Positions 46,185 through 55,068 of a stretch of 64,000 nucleotides of DNA are shown in pieces. Source of the DNA: an uncultured Lachnospiraceae bacterium (lineage in GTDB: Bacteria; Bacillota; Clostridia; Lachnospirales; Lachnospiraceae); the NCBI GenBank assembly GCA_910577785.1, contig CAJTNT010000020.1, positions 1 to 64,000 on the forward strand, in the 5' to 3' direction. Numbering within the stretch: the first letter of the stretch is position 1; the number at the start of each line of letters is the position of its first letter. The notes under the pieces are model-generated. The model made no database searches and was not told the origin of the DNA. It was given only the letters and a program-made list of their open reading frames with translations. The position numbers and the translations under genes were made by a program.

Positions 46185-46234
46185 TTTTATTTCACAATGC
46201 TTCAGCTATCGCCCTGCACTTTTGGCAGGATGCA

Positions 46235-48505
46235 TTACAGGCTATAGAAATCCAGGTTCATCTGCAGTTCCTCTGTAATCTCACCGCCCTTCTTCTGGTA
46301 GCGGTCATACCAGGCTTCTACGTGGTGGGCCTTGCGCCCATTTAAAATGTCATACTTGCTGAACATCTCCTGGTAGCTGGGGTTCGCTGACAGGGTGGAG
46401 CGGATGTCTTTGCTGAAGGGGCAGTAGCGGAAGATAATGTCGCGCGCCACCTTATTCAGGCGGAAGCTCCCCTTGGATTCATAGCGGATCCAGCTCTGGT
46501 AATCCTTGACAAATACCTCGCGGTAATTATTCTTCGCCTTCTGCAGGCTCTTCTTCACCTTATCCTTGGCATCGGTGGACAGCTCGGAATTCTTGCGGTA
46601 ATACTGGATATAGTCGCTGTACTCTGAGGTCAGGGAGGCCTCTGTGATATCGTTCCAGCGGGCGCCCTGGATCTTGCGGCACATCTCCCAGCGGAAACGC
46701 CCAGCCACATCCACCATCAGCTCTGACACATCCGACCCTGTAAGTATTGGGAAGATAAACCTGGCCTGCGTATCCTTGCGGATCCCTGCCGTCTCCTGCC
46801 ACATCATGGCCTTCGTCCCGGCATTGGGCATTAATATAATGTAGGGAACCACTTCCTTCTGGATGACTTCCCGGTTCACGTCATGTTCTGGGTCTGAGAA
46901 CCCTACCTCCCGGTAGAAGAGGGAGAAATCTATCTTGCGGATCTCATCTAAGGCTCCGTTCACCTTCTCCGCCGTCATCAGCATTTTCTCCGCAGAGCCA
47001 ATGATGTCGTCCTCGCAGAGGATGGGGCAATAGGTGGAAATCCGCCCATAGGTCGCACGGTTGGTGGAGACAAACATGTTGCGCAGCTCAAATTCTACCT
47101 TCTTGCGGTTGTCATTCTGCAGCTTCGGAAGATCCTCTGGCTTAATATCCCCAGTTTTCTTCTGCTCATTGAGGAATCCCATGTAATCCATATCAAACTC
47201 ATTGCGGGAAGGCTCGTTCTCCCCACGGAAGATGCTTAAGAGCCATTCGTAGACCGTAAATACATTTTCCGCCTTGCAGCGGTACAGCTCTTCCGTCATG
47301 TCGTACAGGCTGTGGGCATTCTCTTCGCCTGCCAGGGTTTCATCCATAAACCCGAAATTGAGGAACATCTTCACGCCCACCGGTATGCGCCCCCCCTTCA
47401 GGGAACGGAAAAATGCCAGCTCATAGATATCGTAAAAGTCCTGGGTCAGCACACGGCGCAGCTTGCGGATATTGTCAGTAGAGGCATATAAGTCCGGAAG
47501 CGCCTTGTACTCTTCCAGCGTGCTGCGGAATTCCTTGGCCTTGTCTTCTGGATAGCTGGCATAATCCAGGATCTGGCTGAGGTAATCAAAGCCTTCCTCG
47601 TATTCCTCAATCTCATCCGGCAGAGCCTCGGAGTCCCCGAGCGCCTCCTGGCTGAAGTCATAATTCTTATATTCCCCAAAGCAGTCTTTCATTACTTTTT
47701 CTTCATACATACAGCTATTGACTGCAAATTCCATGATCCCGGTAATCTTCTGCCTCAGCTCCCCGATATCGATGCCTGTGGAAGAAGCCTTCCTGGCCAA
47801 TTCAAAATACAGCTGGAACAGGTTCTCCGTCTCAGAAGAAAGCAGCAGTTCACGGTGGGTATGGAGGTAATCCTTCAGCTCTCCGATGATGGAGATGGCC
47901 TTTTTCATCCAGCTGACCGCATTGAGGATCTGCCCAATGCCAATGTCCGCATCCCGCGCCAGAAACTGATCAATAGATTTCAAGGACAAGTCAGACATCC
48001 GCTTATAATAGGAAATCACCCACCCGCCGATTGGCTCCTTAATCTGCACAGGCGTCAGGGAGCCCATACGCTTGAAAGGCTTCTCCATAATCCCATAATC
48101 ACCGCAGAACTTTTTATACTCTTCATAATATTCCATCAGCAGCTTATAGTATTCCCTGGCTTTGCGGTATGCTATCGCATACCTTCCCATAATCACCGAC
48201 GCCTGGTGCATGGCCGACATGGCAAATACTGCCACATACTTCCCCTCTGCTTCGAAAATCTTCTTGTAGTCTTCCACGCCCCGATAGGGATAGGTATAGA
48301 AAAGGCAGTCCGTATTGGCCACGTAATCACATAAATAGCTGTCAGAAAGGCCTTCCATCATCCCCACAATGCTCCCGGCTCCCAGCTCAATCACATCATT
48401 TTTAAAAACGGCCCGTACGCTGCCCTGAAGCAGCACAAAAAGCCCCCTGAGCTTTTCACCCTTCCTTACAAAACATCTTCCCTTGCTTACTTTGACGGTC
48501 TCCAT
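46235..48505 (-). CDS. cNMP-binding-fold protein with large unknown domain
   Basis: A 756-residue cytosolic protein. Residues 1 to about 110 look like a cyclic nucleotide-binding beta roll (RCFVRKGEKLRGLFVLLQGS, then ELGAGSIVGMMEGLSD). The phosphate-binding GE...R signature for cAMP is missing, so the ligand, if any, is open. The remaining 640 residues are mostly helical, with no domain I recognise; aromatic and acidic patches are common and a Trp/Tyr-rich C-terminus (AHHVEAWYDRYQ) closes it. There is no HTH and no transmembrane helix. The start is at 48505, with AGGAGG upstream. It follows the HAAS/DUF1700 gene by 19 bases on the same strand, indicating an operon. Confidence 0.7.
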   Translation of the reverse strand: METVKVSKGRCFVRKGEKLRGLFVLLQGSVRAVFKNDVIELGAGSIVGMMEGLSDSYLCDYVANTDCLFYTYPYRGVEDYKKIFEAEGKYVAVFAMSAMHQASVIMGRYAIAYRKAREYYKLLMEYYEEYKKFCGDYGIMEKPFKRMGSLTPVQIKEPIGGWVISYYKRMSDLSLKSIDQFLARDADIGIGQILNAVSWMKKAISIIGELKDYLHTHRELLLSSETENLFQLYFELARKASSTGIDIGELRQKITGIMEFAVNSCMYEEKVMKDCFGEYKNYDFSQEALGDSEALPDEIEEYEEGFDYLSQILDYASYPEDKAKEFRSTLEEYKALPDLYASTDNIRKLRRVLTQDFYDIYELAFFRSLKGGRIPVGVKMFLNFGFMDETLAGEENAHSLYDMTEELYRCKAENVFTVYEWLLSIFRGENEPSRNEFDMDYMGFLNEQKKTGDIKPEDLPKLQNDNRKKVEFELRNMFVSTNRATYGRISTYCPILCEDDIIGSAEKMLMTAEKVNGALDEIRKIDFSLFYREVGFSDPEHDVNREVIQKEVVPYIILMPNAGTKAMMWQETAGIRKDTQARFIFPILTGSDVSELMVDVAGRFRWEMCRKIQGARWNDITEASLTSEYSDYIQYYRKNSELSTDAKDKVKKSLQKAKNNYREVFVKDYQSWIRYESKGSFRLNKVARDIIFRYCPFSKDIRSTLSANPSYQEMFSKYDILNGRKAHHVEAWYDRYQKKGGEITEELQMNLDFYSL

Positions 48506-48524
48506 ATCATCCTCCTGTGTCCCA

Positions 48525-49004
48525 TTATCGTCTATTCCCAAAAATGATAGAACATATCAGCACAATTAGTATTGCAGGAGCCAAGATGGGCAGCAGGAAC
48601 GCCACTACATTCGCCACAACCACAAGAGCCAGGCCTGCCAGCAGGCACAGGATCAGCTTCCCCAGCCAGCCGTTCAGCTTCCATTTCCCCAAACGGACAT
48701 CCCAGCCGCCCCGCTGGGAATATCCTGCACGGAAGCCTCTTCTGCTGTCCTCATCCCTGCTGTCCCCGCCCCAGCCATCCGCCCCCTGGAAAGAAGGCCC
48801 AAACTGTTCTGTCGTGTCAATCAGGGTCTTGGCAATCAGCCTTGGGCTCCCCAGGCGGGCAAGCACCTCTTCCTCACTGGCGCCCTTCCTGGATTCCTCC
48901 ATAATATAATCGCCATAATACCTGACATGCCCCTCCACCGCCTCGCGGCTCATCTCTCCCTGCAGGGCAATCTGCAGCTCATGTAAAAATTCCTGCCTTG
49001 TCAT
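48525..49004 (-). CDS. HAAS / DUF1700 family membrane protein
   Basis: A 159-residue protein. The N-terminal helical HAAS-like domain (MTRQEFLHELQIAL...YYGDYIMEESRKG...VLARLGSPRLIAKTLI) is followed by a Gly/Asp/Arg-rich linker (about 70-105) and two adjacent C-terminal hydrophobic helices (about 113-155). Family members usually sit beside a PadR regulator and act in membrane-associated signalling. Here no PadR gene is present and the partner is the cNMP-fold gene 19 bases downstream. GGAG precedes the ATG at 49004. Confidence 0.8.
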   Translation of the reverse strand: MTRQEFLHELQIALQGEMSREAVEGHVRYYGDYIMEESRKGASEEEVLARLGSPRLIAKTLIDTTEQFGPSFQGADGWGGDSRDEDSRRGFRAGYSQRGGWDVRLGKWKLNGWLGKLILCLLAGLALVVVANVVAFLLPILAPAILIVLICSIIFGNRR

Positions 49005-49118
49005 GAATGTTCTCCTACCTGTCGCTTCGCTTTACGCTCTATTTTTTTTGAACTGATTACTATTCTATCACACTGTTCCAATTATTTCATCCTTTTTCAT
49101 AATTTTTTTAGAAATCTA

Positions 49119-49147
49119 TTGACAAAACCTGAAATCTAAGGTAGAAT
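49119..49147 (+). promoter_or_regulatory. Sigma-A promoter of tRNA-Arg
   Basis: TTGACA (49119-49124) and TAGAAT (49142-49147) are separated by 17 bases, about 30 bases before the tRNA. Confidence 0.8.
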
Positions 49148-49179
49148 AAAGAACGTTCCATGAGGAACAGCGTTTTTAT

Positions 49180-49253
49180 GTGTGTGTAGCTCAGCTGGAT
49201 AGAGCACTTGGCTACGGACCAAGGTGTCGGGGGTTCGAATCCTCTCACGCACG
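49180..49253 (+). tRNA. tRNA-Arg (anticodon ACG)
   Basis: A 74-nt cloverleaf: acceptor GTGTGTG/CACGCAC with one G-T pair and discriminator G, D arm GCTC/GAGC, anticodon stem CTTGG/CCAAG with loop CTACGGA, and a T arm with TTCGAAT. The CCA end is not encoded. Confidence 0.95.
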
Positions 49254-49257
49254 TAGC

Positions 49258-49294
49258 AAAATCCCTTGAAAATGATAGATTTTCAAGGGATTTT
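49258..49294 (+). terminator. Terminator of tRNA-Arg
   Basis: A perfect 16-bp stem (49258-49273 with 49279-49294) and a 5-nt loop end in a T run. The gene for the surface protein begins 54 bases later. Confidence 0.85.
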
Positions 49295-49348
49295 TTTCTA
49301 TAATGAGATAGAAAAACCAACAAAAAACTAACATTAGGAGGTTATAAA

Positions 49349-52306
49349 ATGAGAAAACGAATTATTTCTGTTGCTTTAGCACTGTGCCTATGCATTTCTT
49401 CCACCTCAATGGCATATGCATCGCAAGGTGACCCTATGCAGCAAGAAGATGCCCTTACGGAACAATCCGCATCCAAACTGGCTGCCCGCGATAGCACAAT
49501 TCCCACTCCAACAGAAGCCTACGAAGCCATGATTGCATTAAAGGATCAGGATAAATACAAGGAGGGGACTACATGGACCAATGACGAGCCTTATTCCGAT
49601 TCAAAAGGATATTATCACTGGAAGGGCGGAACCCTTGACGGCAAGAATATCAGCGCCGTGGGATGCGTGGCCTTTGCCTTTATACTGAGCGACGCGGCAT
49701 TCGGCAGCCTGCCAGCCAGAATGTATGCAGCAGGTAAGTTTACATATGAAGATATAAAAGCTGGAGATATTTTGCGGGTAAACAATGATTCCCATACCGT
49801 AATCGTGCTTGAGGCAAGTGATGCGGGGGTAGTTGTTGCTGAAGGAAATATCAGCACCGGAGACCACAGAGGCAAAGTCCATTGGGGGAGGGCAATCTCC
49901 AGGGAAGAGGTGATGAGCAGTACCAGCCATTATATCACCCGTTATCCAGAAGGCTACGTCCCGCCAGATGACCCGGGAGCCAACGTATCCATTGCACAAG
50001 GGACGCTTGCAGGAGGGCTTCGCTGGAATCTGACAAAAGCAGGCACACTGACCATCTCCGGCAAGGGGGCTATGCCAGATTTCGCCAGTACCGGAGAACA
50101 GCCATGGAATGGTAAAAGCAGCCAAATCCGAAAAATCATTCTTGAAAATGGTGTTACCAATATTGGCTCCTGTGCCTTTTGGAACTGCGGCGTTCTCAGT
50201 GCAGAGATTCCCTCTAGCGTGACAGCAATTGGCAACAGCGCTTTCCGAGGCTCTTCGATTATTTCTGTGACGATCCCATCCAACGTGAAAACTCTTGGCG
50301 ACAGCGTTTTCCAAGACTGCCAAAACCTTAGCTCTGTGACGATTTCTGAAGGATTGGAAACAATCAGCCAAAATGCTTTCCGCGCTTGCTCAAGCCTTAG
50401 CTCTATCGTCTTGCCTGCCAGCATCGGAGAAGTGGGCGCCGGCGCATTTTTTCAGTGCCAGAAACTGATTCGTGTGGTATTTACTCCAGGCAGCAAACAA
50501 GTAAAGCTGGGCGACAATATATTTACGCAGTGTTACTATCTGAGCAGTGTGACATTACCCAAAAGCATAAACCAAATTAGCGAAGGGATGTTCCAGAATT
50601 GCCTGATGCTTGCAACATTGGAAATCCCACAAGGTGCGGAAAGTATAGGAAGCTCAGCATTCTCTTCCTGCTCCAGCCTGACCAGCATCATAATTCCAAA
50701 CAGTGTAACGACAATAGGAATCGCTGCATTTTCGGCTTCTGCTCTCAGGGATATCTATTTTACCGGCACCCAGGCTCAGTGGAACAGCGTACGCAAATTA
50801 GGTGATACGATAGCTGCAGTGTCAAAAATGACGATACATTATAACTATGTTCCTGAAAAAACTGACATTTCCAAAGCGACTGTGACATTGGAAAAAACTA
50901 GCTACACCTACGATGGAAACGCTAAGACACCCGCCGTTACCGTCAACCTGGATGGCAAGACTTTAATCCCAAACACTGACTACAGCGTTTCTTACAATAA
51001 TAATACCGCAGTGGGTACCGCTAATGTTAGCATTTCTGGCATGGGTAATTATAGCGGCAACGTAACTGCCCATTTCACAATCACGAAAGCTGACATTTCC
51101 AAAGCGGCTGTCTCATTGGAAAAAACTAGCTATACTTATGACGGAAGCGCTAAGACACCTGCCGTTACCGTCAACCTGAATGGCAAGACTTTAGTCCGGA
51201 ATACGGACTATACTGTTTCCTACAATAATAATACCGCAGTGGGTACCGCTAATGTTATTATTACTGGCATGGGGAATTATAGCGGCAACGTAACTGCCCA
51301 TTTCACAATCACGAAAGCTGACATTTCCAAAGCGGCTGTCTCATTGGAAAAAACTAGCTATACCTATGACGGAAGCGCTAAGACACCTGCCGTTACCGTC
51401 AACCTGAATGGCAAGACTTTAGTCCTGAATACGGATTACAGCGTTTCCTACAATAATAACATCGAAGTGGGTATCGCGGATGCTATCATTTCTGGCATGG
51501 GTAACTATACCGGCAGCGCAACTGCCCATTTTACAATCACGAAAGCTGCGGAAGTAGTTAAAACTGACATTTCCAAGGCAACTGTCACATTGGAAAAAAC
51601 TAGCTTCACCTATGATGGGAAGGCTAAGACACCTTCCGTTACCGTCACCCTGAATGGCAAGACTTTAGTCCTGAATACGGATTACAGCGTTTCTTACAAT
51701 AAAAATACCGCTGTGGGTACCGCTAATGTTATCATTTCTGGCATGGGTAACTATACCGGCAGCGCAACTGCTCATTTCAAGATTACAAAAGCTTCGGCCC
51801 CATCCATTACTTGCAAGAAAACTTTGTATAAGGTTTCCTATGGAGCAGCGCCATTCAAAATCAATGCGTCATCCAAGGGCAAGATGACATTTACAAGCTC
51901 AAAACCGAAGATTGTCGCTGTGAATAAAAACACTGGAAAAGTAACAATCAAAAATACTGGTATTGCCACGATAACCATCAAGGCTGGAAAAGCATCCAAA
52001 AAGGTGACAGTCAAGGTATATCCAAAGAAGCCATCTGTAAAGCCAACAGCAGCAAAGGGGAAAAAGCTGTGTTTGAAATGGCCAAAGGATAAGAGGGCAT
52101 CCGGGTATAAGGTGCAGATAAGCACAGATAAGAACTTTAAAAAAGGCGTGAAATCTAAGAATGTGTCAAAGACTTCTTATACGTTCAAAAAGCTGAAAAC
52201 AGGCAAAAAATATTATGTAAGGATCCGTAGTTATAAGAAATACGGAAAGGAAATGCTATATAGCAAATGGAGCAAGATAAAACGGAGCAGCAAGATTAAG
52301 AAATAA
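49349..52306 (+). CDS. Secreted CHAP-like / leucine-rich-repeat surface protein
   Basis: A 985-residue exported protein. A signal peptide (1 to about 25) is followed by a domain of about 50-205 resembling CHAP/NlpC cysteine hydrolases (ISAVGCVAFAF with candidate nucleophile Cys, DSHTVIVLEA with candidate His). Next come BspA-type leucine-rich repeats (about 250-490; IPSSVTAIGNSAFRGSS). Four copies of a 76-82 residue repeat (505-815, core YTYDGSAKTPAVTV, ISGMGNYSG) follow, then a Big_2 Ig-like domain and a fibronectin III-like C-terminus rich in Lys. No sortase motif is present. It may bind and remodel the cell surface. Catalysis by the CHAP-like domain is inferred. AGGAGG precedes the ATG. 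Confidence 0.83.
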   Translation: MRKRIISVALALCLCISSTSMAYASQGDPMQQEDALTEQSASKLAARDSTIPTPTEAYEAMIALKDQDKYKEGTTWTNDEPYSDSKGYYHWKGGTLDGKNISAVGCVAFAFILSDAAFGSLPARMYAAGKFTYEDIKAGDILRVNNDSHTVIVLEASDAGVVVAEGNISTGDHRGKVHWGRAISREEVMSSTSHYITRYPEGYVPPDDPGANVSIAQGTLAGGLRWNLTKAGTLTISGKGAMPDFASTGEQPWNGKSSQIRKIILENGVTNIGSCAFWNCGVLSAEIPSSVTAIGNSAFRGSSIISVTIPSNVKTLGDSVFQDCQNLSSVTISEGLETISQNAFRACSSLSSIVLPASIGEVGAGAFFQCQKLIRVVFTPGSKQVKLGDNIFTQCYYLSSVTLPKSINQISEGMFQNCLMLATLEIPQGAESIGSSAFSSCSSLTSIIIPNSVTTIGIAAFSASALRDIYFTGTQAQWNSVRKLGDTIAAVSKMTIHYNYVPEKTDISKATVTLEKTSYTYDGNAKTPAVTVNLDGKTLIPNTDYSVSYNNNTAVGTANVSISGMGNYSGNVTAHFTITKADISKAAVSLEKTSYTYDGSAKTPAVTVNLNGKTLVRNTDYTVSYNNNTAVGTANVIITGMGNYSGNVTAHFTITKADISKAAVSLEKTSYTYDGSAKTPAVTVNLNGKTLVLNTDYSVSYNNNIEVGIADAIISGMGNYTGSATAHFTITKAAEVVKTDISKATVTLEKTSFTYDGKAKTPSVTVTLNGKTLVLNTDYSVSYNKNTAVGTANVIISGMGNYTGSATAHFKITKASAPSITCKKTLYKVSYGAAPFKINASSKGKMTFTSSKPKIVAVNKNTGKVTIKNTGIATITIKAGKASKKVTVKVYPKKPSVKPTAAKGKKLCLKWPKDKRASGYKVQISTDKNFKKGVKSKNVSKTSYTFKKLKTGKKYYVRIRSYKKYGKEMLYSKWSKIKRSSKIKK
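50861..51797 (+). repeat. Four in-frame tandem repeats of 228-246 bp
   Basis: Repeat starts at 50861, 51089, 51317 and about 51563 are highly alike at the DNA level, with an 18-bp insertion between units 3 and 4. They encode the four beta-rich modules of the surface protein. Such similarity allows unit gain or loss by recombination. Confidence 0.9.
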
Positions 52307-52370
52307 CAGTGCGCGAATAAAAAGGCATTTTAGGCCTTAAGCCCCGCCTCATGTTTAGGAACTTAATTAA

Positions 52371-52409
52371 AAATCCGCAGGGTAACGAAAGTCGTTCTCC
52401 TGCGGATTT
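52371..52409 (-). terminator. Terminator after the HPt gene
   Basis: An 11-bp perfect stem (AAATCCGCAGG/CCTGCGGATTT) with a 17-nt loop; the minus strand continues TTTTTAATT. It may also stop plus-strand transcripts from the surface-protein gene. Confidence 0.75.
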
Positions 52410-52448
52410 CTACGTCATAGCCATGTTACAGCCCGATTGCTCCCCTTA

Positions 52449-52808
52449 TCATGCTTCCCCCTTATATTTCTTTATCACATCCATAATCTGCTCCTGCACG
52501 GGCAGCGCTTTCTGCAGCACTTCCTTGGCCTCAAATGGCTTTTCCTTACGCAGCAGGTCGGTAACTTTGCCATAGGCCTCATAGATCGGGGTAATGGATA
52601 GGTTCCCAGAAGCGCCCTTGATCGCGTGAGCCTTCTCTATAATCTCGCCATAATCCTCACAGTCAAAATCGGCGTCAAAGGAATATTTATTCATCATTTT
52701 AATAAATGATCCAAGCATTTTTTCATAAAAGGCGGCATTCCCTCCAAGGCGGCCTAACCCTTCTTCTACATTTACACCTAAATCTTTCAGTTCATCTAAC
52801 AGACCCAT
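52449..52808 (-). CDS. Histidine phosphotransfer (HPt) domain protein
   Basis: A stand-alone HPt protein of 119 residues that should shuttle phosphoryl groups between a hybrid kinase and response regulators. The phospho-accepting His61 lies in AHAIKGASGNL, matching the HxxKG consensus, on a four-helix bundle. The start is moved from 52931 to 52808, with AAGGAG nine bases before the ATG. It is the third gene of a run with a FIST protein and a soluble chemoreceptor-like protein, and no histidine kinase is nearby. Its phosphate donor must be encoded elsewhere. Confidence 0.85.
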   Translation of the reverse strand: MGLLDELKDLGVNVEEGLGRLGGNAAFYEKMLGSFIKMMNKYSFDADFDCEDYGEIIEKAHAIKGASGNLSITPIYEAYGKVTDLLRKEKPFEAKEVLQKALPVQEQIMDVIKKYKGEA

Positions 52809-52924
52809 CAGATACATCTCCTTCTTTGATAGAATTCTAAAAATTGCTCCTACGGCCATACGCATTCCCAAGCCGCGAAAAGTAACGATTTTTCTGCCCC
52901 CTAGTATAACATATCTTCCCTTCT

Positions 52925-53012
52925 CCTGCAACCACTCATTCCTGATGAGCGTTGGATTTCCAGCTTATCCTGCCCGGCCGCTTCCCTGCAACCACTCATT
53001 CCTGGATGAGCG
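52925..53012. repeat. Duplicated 3' end of the MCP gene
   Basis: A segment covering the last codons and stop of the MCP gene (52985-53012) recurs at 52925-52951 with one base missing. It is a small local duplication downstream of the gene. Confidence 0.8.
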
Positions 53013-53928
53013 GCAGAATCTGGGAAAGCATATTGTCAATATCCTCAAACATCGCGCTTTTCGTGGTACCCAGGGCGCTGGCGCGGGAAATATGCCCCAC
53101 TACCTTCTGGTACTGCTCCCGGCTCCTGTCAAAAAAGGCACATAATTCCTGAAGCTCTGCGCGTGATTCCCCGATTACGCTGGAAATCCCTGCCTGCACG
53201 GTAGATGCGCCTTCTGCCGCCTCTGTAATCTTATCAAACATTTCATAAGTCTCATTGACTTTGCCAATGCTCTGCCCCAATGCCTCCTGAGAATTGCCAA
53301 TGCTGTCGCTGAGCCTCTCTGTGCCATGCTCCACATCGGATATGCTCCGATTCACCTCGCCCACCAGGGTCTTGATCTGGTCGGAAAGCCGCTTGACCTC
53401 CACAGCCACCACCGCAAACCCTTTTCCCTGTTCCCCTGCCTTTGCCGCCTCAATGGAAGCGTTCAGGGCAAGGATATTGGTCTGCTCCGCTATGGAGATA
53501 ATCTTCCCTGTGCAGGATTTAATCTCCTTCACTGCCGCCTGGAAATCGTCAAAGGTCGCCCGCATTTCCCCAAAATGGCTCTCAACCTCAAGGGAACTGT
53601 CCTTCAAGTCCCCCACCCTGTCCTGCACCTGCCCCACAGACTGGGCAATCTCTTCCTTCACCTGCACAAACTGGCCGGACACCTGGTCAATGCCAGAGAA
53701 GGTCTGCTCAAAATCCTGAAGCCTCTCCTGAAAATCCTGCGTCTCCTGGAAAACGCTGCCAAAGGAGCTGCTCACCCTGCCCAGTTCCCGCAGCGACTCT
53801 ACCTCTTTGCTGACAAGCTCCTGCCGGTACTCCTTTAGGCTCCCTGTTACATGCAGTACAGGAGAAAGGTCTTTTTCTGTCTTTTTTTTATCCCGCAATC
53901 TATGCCAGGCCTTTTTCTTATCTGCCAT
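52996..53928 (-). CDS. Soluble methyl-accepting chemotaxis-type signalling protein
   Basis: A 310-residue protein with the MCP signalling domain but no transmembrane segment and no recognisable ligand domain. The N-terminal 25 residues are very basic. The rest is a long coiled coil whose hairpin tip reads EQTNILALNASIEAAKAGEQ and GFAVVAVEVKRLS, the CheA/CheW-contacting core. The start is taken at 53928, after AGAGGTG; the ATG at 53946 overlaps the upstream stop and has no site. It follows the FIST gene by 10 bases, so FIST probably supplies sensing in trans. No che or flagellar genes are in the window. Confidence 0.87.
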   Translation of the reverse strand: MADKKKAWHRLRDKKKTEKDLSPVLHVTGSLKEYRQELVSKEVESLRELGRVSSSFGSVFQETQDFQERLQDFEQTFSGIDQVSGQFVQVKEEIAQSVGQVQDRVGDLKDSSLEVESHFGEMRATFDDFQAAVKEIKSCTGKIISIAEQTNILALNASIEAAKAGEQGKGFAVVAVEVKRLSDQIKTLVGEVNRSISDVEHGTERLSDSIGNSQEALGQSIGKVNETYEMFDKITEAAEGASTVQAGISSVIGESRAELQELCAFFDRSREQYQKVVGHISRASALGTTKSAMFEDIDNMLSQILPLIQE

Positions 53929-53938
53929 ATTCACCTCT

Positions 53939-54991
53939 TTACTCAAAGACTACGCATGTCATGGATTGGTTGACAAACTGGTTGTTATAGTGCTCCCCAT
54001 ACCCCACAAAGCCTGCATGGTTGCCTAACGTCCCCATTTCTCCCAGGTATTCCTGCATATAATGGTTTTCGCAAAATAGCTTATAGCGAAATAGGCAATT
54101 TACAGAAAACACGGCAGATACCCTGGAAAAATCCTCTTTGATCTGCCGGATGGTTCGTTTTACTACCTTCCGGAAGTCGTCCAATTCCAGCATCACCAGC
54201 ACATCCGAATCATTCACCTGGCGAAAGCAGGCAAGCGCATTGCCATTGACTTCCTTGATGGATACAATACAAATATCATTCCCGCTCAGCTTGCCAAAAG
54301 GGTTTTTGAATGTCTGGGTCAATATCTGCTGCTCTGACACCTGTAAAATTTCCTGGTAAACCTGCCTGGCTGACCTGCCATTCAGCTCCCCTAGGATATA
54401 CTTCTCCTTATCTGTCTTAGAAGCAATAAAACGGTAGTTCCCCATCTGACGGTAGATATTCTCTTTATATGCTTTGACCTTTCCATTTGGGTTGCGCACT
54501 AACGCATAAGCCACGGCATCCTGGTAAATCTGCCCATTGGCGGATACCATGCCTGCGTCCCCGGTCCCGCCCACCAGGGAAATATTTCTATGTTTTAGTA
54601 CGCTATGGATGGTTGTCAGGACACAGGCGTCATTGCCAGAACAGAAATCTATACAAATGGTATCCTTCTGGGAACCATTTACGGCCTCTACGTCCTGCTT
54701 CAGGCGCCCTATGTATTTTACTGGCACCAGAGACGCCTGCTCCAGCACATTAGCCACGGCAGAGACGCCCTGGAAAGCAATGACGCTCACGCCCCTTTCC
54801 GCCATCCTGCTGCTATAGCCCATGCCGATACACCCAATACTAGGCACCTTCGGAAACAGCTCCTCCAGCTTTTTCACATGCCCTTCAAACTGCCCCTGAT
54901 TTGAAATTAGCATAATCATCTGGGGATTCTGCAGTCCACGGACTGCTTCCTTCAGATCCCCGTTTTGATTCGTACCAAAAAATTGTCTCAC
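53939..54991 (-). CDS. FIST-domain sensor protein
   Basis: A 350-residue protein with FIST_N and FIST_C features, a sensory module thought to bind small ligands such as amino acids. The N-terminal half includes VPSIGCIGMGYSSRMAERGVSVIAF and ISLVGGTGDAGM; the C-terminal half ends in a GEMGTLGNHAGFVGYGEHYNNQF segment typical of FIST_C. It lacks an output domain of its own. The start is GTG, seven bases after AGGAG. As first gene of the FIST-MCP-HPt run it is the likely input component. The ligand is unknown. Confidence 0.85.
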   Translation of the reverse strand: MRQFFGTNQNGDLKEAVRGLQNPQMIMLISNQGQFEGHVKKLEELFPKVPSIGCIGMGYSSRMAERGVSVIAFQGVSAVANVLEQASLVPVKYIGRLKQDVEAVNGSQKDTICIDFCSGNDACVLTTIHSVLKHRNISLVGGTGDAGMVSANGQIYQDAVAYALVRNPNGKVKAYKENIYRQMGNYRFIASKTDKEKYILGELNGRSARQVYQEILQVSEQQILTQTFKNPFGKLSGNDICIVSIKEVNGNALACFRQVNDSDVLVMLELDDFRKVVKRTIRQIKEDFSRVSAVFSVNCLFRYKLFCENHYMQEYLGEMGTLGNHAGFVGYGEHYNNQFVNQSMTCVVFE

Positions 54992-55068
54992 GGTATGCTC
55001 CTCTCTTCCATGCTAAATTTTCGTTACGATTCACGCCCTAAAAGTCCGCGAATCACAACAAATTTTCC

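Noticed and set aside
50861..51797. CRISPR array
   Set aside because: The repeats are 228-246 bp, contiguous and in frame within one protein.
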